Below, piece after piece: positions 36,168-42,636 of a stretch of DNA of 64,000 bases. Made by a program: the position numbers and the translations under genes. Position 1 is the stretch's first letter; every line of letters begins with the position of its first letter. Location of the stretch: assembly GCF_004214935.1 (NCBI RefSeq), contig NZ_SFCC01000011.1:1-64000 (forward strand), given 5' to 3'. The notes beneath the pieces are model-generated. The model was given only the letters and a program-made list of their open reading frames with translations. It had not been told where the DNA came from and searched no databases. The stretch comes from Amycolatopsis suaedae. Its GTDB lineage: Bacteria; Actinomycetota; Actinomycetes; Mycobacteriales; Pseudonocardiaceae.

Positions 36168-36183
36168 AGTGAGCAAGCTCACC
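36168..36183. promoter_or_regulatory. CRP/GlxR-type binding site upstream of hppA
   Basis: GTGA-GCAAGC-TCAC is a perfect palindrome matching the core of the actinobacterial CRP/GlxR consensus (TGTGA-N6-TCACA). The crp gene itself is in this window. Confidence 0.55.
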
Positions 36184-36255
36184 GTGCTTACTGTGTGTGT
36201 TGCACCCGGGACGCCTTGCCGACGCCACACGCACTACCAATACACTCCCGCCACC

Positions 36256-36272
36256 ACACCACGTAGTGGTGT
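36256..36272. promoter_or_regulatory. 17-bp palindrome upstream of hppA
   Basis: ACACCAC-GTA-GTGGTGT is symmetrical and lies just after the candidate -10 at 36241, about 70 bp before the hppA start. It is a possible GntR- or TetR-type operator. Confidence 0.5.
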
Positions 36273-36340
36273 AGATCCCATGTCAGCGTCGACGGCTCCG
36301 TCCGCCCTCGCTGGTTACAGGCGACGTCTCAGGAGGACGA

Positions 36341-38632
36341 ATGTCCCGGCAGTTCCTCGCGGAGGGCCTAGAGCTCTCCGGAGGTGACTACAGCATCGTG
36401 GCTGTGGTCGCCGTGGTCGCCCTTGCCGCATTGGTCGTTGGCTATCTGCTGCTCAAGGAGGTCCTGGCCGCAGGCCAGGGCACCGAGAAGATGCAGGAGA
36501 TCGCCAAGGCGGTGCAGGAAGGTGCGGCCGCCTACCTCAAACGACAGCGCAACACGCTGGCCATCTTCGGCGTGGTCGTCTTCGTGCTGTTGTTCGCCCT
36601 ACCCGCCCACGACTGGAACGAGCGCATCGGGCGCTCGATCTTCTTCCTCGTCGGCGCCGGTTTCTCCTTCACCATCGGCTACCTCGGCATGTGGCTGGCC
36701 ACGCGGGCCAACCTCAGGGTCGCCGCCGCGTCGCGGGAGGAAGGCGGCCGGGAGAAAGCCATGCGGGTGGCCTTCCGCACCGGTGGTGCGGTCGGTATGG
36801 CGACGGTGGGCCTCGGCCTGTTCGGTGCCGCACTGGTCGTGCTGGTCTACGCGGGCCAGGCACCCAAGGTGCTGGAGGGCTTCGGCTTCGGTGCCGCGCT
36901 GATCGCGATGTTCATGAGGGTCGGCGGCGGCATCTTCACCAAGGCCGCCGACGTCGGCGCCGACCTGGTCGGCAAGGTCGAGCAGAACATCCCCGAGGAC
37001 GACCCGCGCAACGCGGCCACGATCGCCGACAACGTCGGTGACAACGTGGGTGACTGCGCCGGTATGGCCGCCGACCTCTTCGAGTCCTACGCCGTGACCC
37101 TGGTCGCCGCACTCATCCTGGGCAGTGTCGCCTTCGGTGTGGACGGCCTGCTGTTCCCGCTGATCGTGCCGGCCATCGGTGTGATCACCGCGGTCATCGG
37201 TGTCTACATCACCAGGGCGAAGACGGGCGAGAGCGGCCTGACGACGATCAACAAGGCGTTCTACATCTCCGCGTTGATCTCCGGCGTGCTGTGCGCGGTC
37301 GCCGCGTTCGTGTTCCTGCCGAGCTCGTTCTCCGCCTTCGGTGACGCCTTCGCCGGCCACGAGGGCAACCCGGCCGTGATCGCCACCATCTCGGTGATCA
37401 TCGGCATCGTGCTCGCCGGCATCATCCTGTGGCTCACCGGCTACTTCACCGGCACCGAGTACAAGCCCGTCAAGGACGTCGGGAAGACCTCGGAGACCGG
37501 TCCGGCGACCGTCATCCTGTCCGGCCTCTCGGTCGGTTTCGAGTCGGCCGTCTACACCGCGATCGTCATCGGCGGCGCCGTGTTCGGTGCCTACCTGCTC
37601 GGCGGCTCCGTCGCCCTGTTCGCGGTGGCGCTGGCCGGTACCGGCCTGCTGACCACGGTCGGCGTCATCGTCGCCATGGACACCTTCGGCCCGGTGTCGG
37701 ACAACGCGCAGGGCATCGCCGAGATGTCCGGCGACGTCGACGAGAAGGCGGCGGGCATCCTCACCGAGCTGGACGCCGTCGGCAACACCACCAAGGCGAT
37801 CACCAAGGGCATCGCCATCGCCACCGCGGTTCTCGCCGCGACGGCGCTGTTCGGGTCCTACCAGGACTCGATTCGCCAGGCGCTGACCGACATCGGTGCG
37901 GCCGCGACCGACTCGGCGTCGTTCGTCAGCGACATCGTCAGCCCGAACGCGCTGGTCGGTGTGCTGATCGGTGCCGCGGTCGTGTTCCTGTTCTCCGGGC
38001 TGGCCATCAACGCGGTGTCCCGCGCGGCGGGCGCGGTGGTGTACGAGGTGCGCCGCCAGTTCCGCGACATCCCGGGGATCATGGAGGGCACCACCAGGCC
38101 CGAGTACGGCCGCGTGGTCGACATCGTCACCCGCGACTCGCTGCGGGAGCTGGCGACGCCGGGTCTGCTGGCCGTGTTCGCGCCGATCGCCGTCGGCTTC
38201 GGGCTGGGCACCGGCGCGCTCGCCGGTTACCTCGGTGGCGCGATCGCCACCGGCACGCTCATGGCGGTGTTCCTCGCCAACTCCGGTGGGGCGTGGGACA
38301 ACTCCAAGAAGCTGGTCGAGGACGGTCACCACGGCGGCAAGGGCTCCGAGGCCCACGCGGCGACGGTCATCGGTGACACGGTGGGTGACCCGTTCAAGGA
38401 CACCGCGGGCCCCGCGATCAACCCGCTGATCAAGGTGATGAACCTGGTGTCGCTGCTGATCGCTCCGGCGGTCGTGCAGTTCTCGGTCGGGGCGGACGCC
38501 TCGGTCGGCGTCCGGGTGGGCATCGCCCTTGTCGCGGTCGCCATCATCGTCGTGGCGATCGTGGTCTCGAAGCGGCGCAGCACGTCGCTGACGGACAGTG
38601 CTCCCGCCGAGTCGGAGAGTGCCAAAGCCTGA
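36341..38632 (+). CDS. hppA: Membrane proton-translocating pyrophosphatase
   Basis: The 763-aa enzyme couples PPi hydrolysis to ion pumping across the cytoplasmic membrane. The signature KAADVGADLVGKVEQNIPEDDPR is followed by NVGDNVGDCAGMAADLFESY, and the C-terminal GDTVGDPFKDTAGPA completes the active site. The residue that separates K+-dependent from K+-independent enzymes is Lys in GNTTKAITKG, so this is the K+-independent H+-pumping type. AGGAGG lies shortly before the ATG. The gene is monocistronic with its own terminator. Confidence 0.96.
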   Translation: MSRQFLAEGLELSGGDYSIVAVVAVVALAALVVGYLLLKEVLAAGQGTEKMQEIAKAVQEGAAAYLKRQRNTLAIFGVVVFVLLFALPAHDWNERIGRSIFFLVGAGFSFTIGYLGMWLATRANLRVAAASREEGGREKAMRVAFRTGGAVGMATVGLGLFGAALVVLVYAGQAPKVLEGFGFGAALIAMFMRVGGGIFTKAADVGADLVGKVEQNIPEDDPRNAATIADNVGDNVGDCAGMAADLFESYAVTLVAALILGSVAFGVDGLLFPLIVPAIGVITAVIGVYITRAKTGESGLTTINKAFYISALISGVLCAVAAFVFLPSSFSAFGDAFAGHEGNPAVIATISVIIGIVLAGIILWLTGYFTGTEYKPVKDVGKTSETGPATVILSGLSVGFESAVYTAIVIGGAVFGAYLLGGSVALFAVALAGTGLLTTVGVIVAMDTFGPVSDNAQGIAEMSGDVDEKAAGILTELDAVGNTTKAITKGIAIATAVLAATALFGSYQDSIRQALTDIGAAATDSASFVSDIVSPNALVGVLIGAAVVFLFSGLAINAVSRAAGAVVYEVRRQFRDIPGIMEGTTRPEYGRVVDIVTRDSLRELATPGLLAVFAPIAVGFGLGTGALAGYLGGAIATGTLMAVFLANSGGAWDNSKKLVEDGHHGGKGSEAHAATVIGDTVGDPFKDTAGPAINPLIKVMNLVSLLIAPAVVQFSVGADASVGVRVGIALVAVAIIVVAIVVSKRRSTSLTDSAPAESESAKA

Positions 38633-38643
38633 CGGTTAGCAGG

Positions 38644-38681
38644 AAAGGCCCGCCGCGTCGAATCCCACGCGGCGGGCCTTT
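38644..38681. terminator. Rho-independent terminator of hppA
   Basis: AAAGGCCCGCCGCGT and ACGCGGCGGGCCTTT form a perfect 15-bp stem ending in a T-run. Confidence 0.92.
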
Positions 38682-38735
38682 TCGTATCCGGGTAGGCTCC
38701 CGCATTCTCAGTGGGCTCACTTTTGGGGAAATGTC

Positions 38736-39335
38736 ATGAAATCACGTTCTGCGCTGCTCACCGGTATCGCGGTGACCGGCCTGCTACTCGGTGCCTGTGG
38801 CGGCGGTGGCGACAACAACGCCGCCGCGCCGCCCGCGTCGTCCAGCTCCGCCCCGGCGAGCAGCGAGGCGGGCAAGCCCTCGGGCGAGGCGGCCGAGTGG
38901 ACGAACAAGTTCTGCGGTGCGCTCAAGCCGCTGCAGGAGGCCAGCCAGCTGGAGCCGCCGAAGATGGAGGGCAACGACCCGGCCGCCGCGCGGCGGGTCG
39001 TTCTGGAGACCTTCCAGAAGCTCGAAACCGGCGTCGGTGGCCTGGTGGACGGCCTCAAGGAGCTGCCGCCCGCGCCCATCCAGTCGGGCGAAGCGGCCAA
39101 GACCGCGTTCCTCGGGATCTTCGAGCCGCTCCGCAACGAGGCGAAGACGGCGCAGGAGAAGTTCGAGGCCACCAAGCCCGGCGACCTCAACGCGCTGCGG
39201 ACCGCGGCGGCGAGCCTGACCTCCGTCGGCACCAAGCTGACGAAGGCCGAGGACCCGCTGAAGAACCTGCCGAACGCCCAGGAGCTGAAGGAAGCGGGCA
39301 AGGGGCAGCCGAACTGCGAGAGCTTCGGTAACTGA
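38736..39335 (+). CDS. Small lipoprotein (paralogue of the next gene)
   Basis: The 199-aa protein has a lipobox LLLGAC (Cys21), a Ser/Pro/Ala-rich linker and a helical domain that begins EWTNKFCGALKPL. The next gene has an equivalent RWADGYCGAVAGI, so the two are diverged tandem paralogues with a shared Cys. It should be anchored at the outer face of the membrane. Function unknown. GGGGA is seven bases before the ATG. Confidence 0.8.
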   Translation: MKSRSALLTGIAVTGLLLGACGGGGDNNAAAPPASSSSAPASSEAGKPSGEAAEWTNKFCGALKPLQEASQLEPPKMEGNDPAAARRVVLETFQKLETGVGGLVDGLKELPPAPIQSGEAAKTAFLGIFEPLRNEAKTAQEKFEATKPGDLNALRTAAASLTSVGTKLTKAEDPLKNLPNAQELKEAGKGQPNCESFGN

Positions 39336-39344
39336 CGCTGGACG

Positions 39345-39393
39345 GTCACCGAGGTCGCTCTGGCGGAAATTTGCCAACTGTGACCTCGGTGAC
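39345..39393. terminator. Large inverted repeat between the two lipoprotein genes
   Basis: GTCACCGAGGTC (39345-39356) and GACCTCGGTGAC (39382-39393) are perfect arms. An inner TGGC/GCCA pairing encloses an AT-rich loop. It may terminate the first gene, or be a regulatory cruciform for the second. Confidence 0.6.
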
Positions 39394-39460
39394 TTGCGTT
39401 GTCCACCCGGCCCGGTACCGTCGGAAGGCGGTGTCGGTTGGGCTGACTGGAGGTGCGTGC

Positions 39461-40084
39461 GTGCGGCCGCGGAGTATCGGCTTCGCCGCAGGGGCGACGG
39501 TGTCACTGCTCTTGCTGGCGGGGTGCGGTCAGCAGGCGCAGGTGCAGCCCGGATCGGCCGGTCCGCCGACCGCGCAGCCGCCACCCGCCGAGACCTCCCA
39601 GCAGCTGGCCGAGCGGTGGGCCGACGGCTACTGCGGCGCGGTCGCCGGCATCGTCGACACGCTGGCCCGCATGCCGACCGTCGACCCCAGCACGCCGCAG
39701 ACCGCGACCCGCTCCGCCAGCAGCCTGCTCGGCAGTGTCGCCGGCGGACTCGACCGCGCGGTCGCCAACCTCGGCGGGCTGGACCCCTCGCCCGTCCCCG
39801 GTGGCGACGAGGCGCGCCGGACCGCCGTCGAGACGTTCGGCGGCATCCGCGACCGGGCCAACGCCGCGAAAACCAAACTGGACAGGGCGCAACCCGGCTC
39901 GGCGGACAGCCGCCAGGCGATCGCCCAGGCCGGCGCCGTGCTCGATGAGGTCGGCAGGATCAACCTGCTGGCCGGATTCGACGGCTCGCCCGAACTCCGG
40001 GCCGCCAGCCGGACCGCACCCCGGTGCCACCAGCTCACCAGCGATTCCGCCACGCCCAGCCTCGGAGGCGGTCCTCCGGCATAG
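39461..40084 (+). CDS. Small lipoprotein (paralogue of the preceding gene)
   Basis: The GTG at 39461 has GGAGG seven bases upstream and gives 207 aa. A lipobox LLAGC follows the signal helix, then a Pro/Gln-rich linker and a helical domain with RWADGYCGAVAGIVD. The size and Cys placement match the neighbour at 38736. The stop codon is part of the -10 element (TAGGCT) of the sigma-factor gene. Confidence 0.8.
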   Translation: MRPRSIGFAAGATVSLLLLAGCGQQAQVQPGSAGPPTAQPPPAETSQQLAERWADGYCGAVAGIVDTLARMPTVDPSTPQTATRSASSLLGSVAGGLDRAVANLGGLDPSPVPGGDEARRTAVETFGGIRDRANAAKTKLDRAQPGSADSRQAIAQAGAVLDEVGRINLLAGFDGSPELRAASRTAPRCHQLTSDSATPSLGGGPPA

Positions 40085-40087
40085 GCT
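40082..40087 (+). promoter_or_regulatory. Leaderless -10 of the ECF sigma gene
   Basis: TAGGCT overlaps the TAG stop of the lipoprotein gene and ends seven bases before the GTG. Confidence 0.5.
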
Positions 40088-40094
40088 CGGTGTC

Positions 40095-40913
40095 GTGACC
40101 GACTTGCTGACCGGATCCTTCGAGGAGCACCGGCCGCACCTGCGTGGGGTGGCCTACCGGATTCTGGGCTCGCTCGCCGAGGCCGACGACGCCGTTCAGG
40201 AGGCCTGGCTGCGCGCCAGCCGGGCGGATCTCGCCGCTGTGCGCAACATCGGCGGCTGGCTGACGACCGTGGTGGGCCGGGTGTGCCTGAACATGCTGCG
40301 GTCCCGCCGCGAGGAACCTGCCGACGTACCGGACCGGGAGGGCGGCGCCGACCCCGCCGAGGAAGCCGAGCTGGCCGACTCGGTCGGTCTGGCGATGCTC
40401 GTCGTGCTGGACACGCTGCAGCCCGCCGAGCGGCTCGCGTTCGTGCTGCACGACATGTTCGCCGTGCCGTTCGAGGAGATCGCGCCGCTGGTCGAGCGGA
40501 CGCCGGACGCGACGCGGCAGCTGGCCAGCCGCGCCCGCCGCCGGGTTCGCGGCGGTGAACCGGTGCCCGACCTCGCCAGGCAGCGCGAGGTGGTCGGCGC
40601 CTACCTGGCGGCTGCCCGCGACGGCGACTTCGACGCGCTGGTCGCGGTGCTCGCCCCGGACGTGGTGCTCACGGCGGGACCGGTCGTGCGCCGCGGTGCC
40701 CACGAGGTCGGCAAGGGCGCGATCCTGGCTTCCCAGCGGGCACGGTTCACCGGCGTCGCGCTGATCGACGGCACCGTCGGCCTGGTGAAGGCGAGCCGCG
40801 GTAGGCTGGAGCTGGCGTTGCTGTTCAGGGTCGACGGCGACCGGGTCACCGAGATCGACGTGGTCACCGAGCAGGAGCGGCTCGCCGAACTGGAGATCGC
40901 CGTCCTCGACTAG
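40095..40913 (+). CDS. ECF sigma factor with C-terminal SnoaL-like domain (SigJ type)
   Basis: The 272-aa protein combines sigma-70 region 2 (FEEHRPHLRGVAYRILGSLAEADD; AWLRAS) and region 4 (LQPAERLAFVLHDMFAVPFEEIAPLV) with a SnoaL-like C-terminal domain (about 165-272, EVVGAYLAAARDGDFDALVAVLAPDVV at its start). This arrangement is found in SigJ/ECF41-type factors, in which the C-terminal domain replaces a separate anti-sigma factor. No anti-sigma gene or carboxymuconolactone-decarboxylase partner lies nearby. The start is leaderless. Confidence 0.88.
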   Translation: MTDLLTGSFEEHRPHLRGVAYRILGSLAEADDAVQEAWLRASRADLAAVRNIGGWLTTVVGRVCLNMLRSRREEPADVPDREGGADPAEEAELADSVGLAMLVVLDTLQPAERLAFVLHDMFAVPFEEIAPLVERTPDATRQLASRARRRVRGGEPVPDLARQREVVGAYLAAARDGDFDALVAVLAPDVVLTAGPVVRRGAHEVGKGAILASQRARFTGVALIDGTVGLVKASRGRLELALLFRVDGDRVTEIDVVTEQERLAELEIAVLD

Positions 40914-40940
40914 GGCTCGCGCGATATCGAACGCGTGTTC

Positions 40941-40946
40941 TATGAT
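40941..40946 (+). promoter_or_regulatory. Leaderless -10 (TATGAT)
   Basis: TATGAT ends seven bases before the GTG at 40954. Because it contains the ATG at 40942, that ATG is probably not the true start. Confidence 0.5.
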
Positions 40947-40953
40947 CGCGGGT

Positions 40954-41559
40954 GTGGCGCAGCTCTCCCTGCTCTCCGCGGAGGCCACCGGACCGCGGCC
41001 AGCCGACCTCGCCGGCATGCTGTGCGGGCACGGCAGGCTGACCGGGTTCGGCCGCATGTCGGCACGCCTTTCGGCGGTGCTCGACGAGCCGTGGCGGGCC
41101 AGGGCGCTGGCAGGCGAGCTGCGCCGCAGGGGTGTGCAGGCCGAGCTGGCCCGCGACGAGGACGAGCAGCTGATGCTGCGTACCGCGTTCCGGGCCGACC
41201 TGACCGCGCTGGCGGCGGCGTGGGGCTGCCTGGCCGCCAGCTCGGCCAAGGCGGTGCCGGAGGGTTTCCGGCTCGACGGCGGCACCCTGCGACTGTGGGC
41301 GCTCACCGCCGGGCGTCCGGTGCCGAGGGGTTACCTGCTGGCCATGGACCCGGGCGCCCCGTGCACCCACGAGCGGCTGTCGGCGGCACTGTGCACGCTC
41401 GGCCTGCCGAACGCCCTGCTCGGCGCCGGTTCGGACACGCCGGGCCTGCGGATCTCCGGCCGACGGCGGCTGCACACGTTCGCCGAGCTGATCGGCGAGC
41501 CGCCGCGGGCGGCCGAGGGCGCGTGGCCGGAAATCGTCCCGGTGGCCCGAGCAGGTTAG
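40954..41559 (+). CDS. Conserved hypothetical protein, possibly a degenerate LAGLIDADG/WhiA-like fold
   Basis: This 201-aa protein starts at the GTG placed by the -10 element. PRPADLAGMLCGHGRLTGFGRMSARLS, and later HERLSAALCTLGLPNALLG with RRRLHTFAELIGEPP, are loosely like the two halves of a LAGLIDADG domain such as that of WhiA. I cannot see the catalytic acidic residues. This is a weak structural impression, not a recognised family. The stop codon overlaps the stop of the converging protease gene (TTAG). Confidence 0.6.
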   Translation: MAQLSLLSAEATGPRPADLAGMLCGHGRLTGFGRMSARLSAVLDEPWRARALAGELRRRGVQAELARDEDEQLMLRTAFRADLTALAAAWGCLAASSAKAVPEGFRLDGGTLRLWALTAGRPVPRGYLLAMDPGAPCTHERLSAALCTLGLPNALLGAGSDTPGLRISGRRRLHTFAELIGEPPRAAEGAWPEIVPVARAG

Positions 41560-42371
41560 GCGGCGGGTTTCGGAAGCGTGCAGTCCGGGGCCTGCAGGTC
41601 CAGCTTGCTGCCTGCCGTCAGGCAGGCCGGGATCTTGTGCGTCTGCTGGCCGTAGTTGATGCCCTTGCGCACGGTGACCTCGCCGTTCTCGGCGACCTCG
41701 CACGGGTTGTTCATCGTGCACCGCTCGCCCGACTCGTTGCCGGTGTTGTTCACGCCGACAACCTGCTTGGTCGCGTTGTCGACCACCGGCGAGCCGGAGG
41801 TTCCGCCGATCGTCTTGCACTCCGGCGTGTACCGGATCGAGTCCTTCCACGACCAGTCCGCCTCGCGCAGCTCGTGCACGAACCCGTCGATGGAGCAGCT
41901 GTAGGTCTTCTTCCAGTAGCCCGACACCACCGTGATGGCCTTGCCGGCCTCTGGCCGCGCGGCGGACAGCTCCAGCGGCTTGATCTGCCACTGCTGCTCG
42001 ATCTGCGCGTAGCTGACGTTCAGCCGGTACAGCGCCACGTCGGTCTCGGTCATCGTCGCGTAGACCAGACGCTCGGCCCGCAGTTTGGTCAGCTCGCGTC
42101 CGCCGTCGGGCGCCAGCAGGCCGAACTCGCGGTCGGCGGGCTGGTCGACGACGACCTGACCCGGCTTGGGGAAGCCCGTCTCCAGGCAGTGGCCGTTGGA
42201 CAGCACCAGAGCCGGGTCGTCCATCGCCGCCCCGGCCGTCTTGACCACCGAGCCCGAGCAGTTGGACAGCGCCACCGTGCCCGCGAAGTCGACCTGCGGG
42301 GCGGCGTGAGCGACCGGGGTCAGCGCCAGGCCGGCGACCACCGTGGTGGCGAGGACCGCTTTCCGGATCAT
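41556..42371 (-). CDS. Secreted trypsin-like serine protease
   Basis: The 271-aa protein has a signal peptide (MIRKAVLATTVVAGLALTPV...AHA). The protease domain has His in LSNGHC, Asp in ETDVALY, and Ser in GGTSGSPV. Several cysteine pairs fit an extracellular enzyme (for example CSGSV, NGHC, YSCS, PECK, ERC). It is monocistronic with its own promoter facing away from topA. Substrate unknown. Confidence 0.88.
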   Translation of the reverse strand: MIRKAVLATTVVAGLALTPVAHAAPQVDFAGTVALSNCSGSVVKTAGAAMDDPALVLSNGHCLETGFPKPGQVVVDQPADREFGLLAPDGGRELTKLRAERLVYATMTETDVALYRLNVSYAQIEQQWQIKPLELSAARPEAGKAITVVSGYWKKTYSCSIDGFVHELREADWSWKDSIRYTPECKTIGGTSGSPVVDNATKQVVGVNNTGNESGERCTMNNPCEVAENGEVTVRKGINYGQQTHKIPACLTAGSKLDLQAPDCTLPKPAA

Positions 42372-42487
42372 TGTGGCTTCCTTTCGTGTCGCGAGTGCTC
42401 CCAGTGAAGCGGTAACAGTGCCTGGTCACCACCCGGGACAACGCAGCGTAGTGGACCGGGTACGGGATCCCTGTTGAATATGGGGTA

Positions 42488-42505
42488 GACGTGGTGTGTT
42501 ACGTC
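42488..42505. promoter_or_regulatory. GACGT/ACGTC inverted repeat upstream of topA
   Basis: GACGT and ACGTC are separated by eight bases in the 265-bp gap between the divergent protease and topA genes. Possible operator; no protein can be assigned. Confidence 0.3.
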
Positions 42506-42636
42506 TGGTTAAGAAACATCCCCATGTGTCGGGCCGATGCGGTGGACACGGCGTGTTGCGCCACCTGACCGGACACGGACGGCTGGTGGCGTGCACACTG
42601 GCGGGTCGAGGAGTCGTCACCGAACCGTGACGACGG

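Larger units (their letters stand above)
35906..36340. other. Regulatory gap between helicase and hppA
   Basis: No gene is supported in this 435-bp region. It carries a CRP-type site, a 17-bp palindrome and a possible hppA promoter (TTGCCG at 36216 and TACACT at 36241, spacer 19). Confidence 0.5.

Noticed and set aside
35675..36172. ORF across the helicase start and the hppA leader
   Set aside because: Its first half is antisense to the helicase 5' end, and the rest has no start signal; palindromes there explain the region as regulatory.
39399..39407. DnaA box near the second lipoprotein gene
   Set aside because: TTGTCCACC differs at the last base and stands alone.
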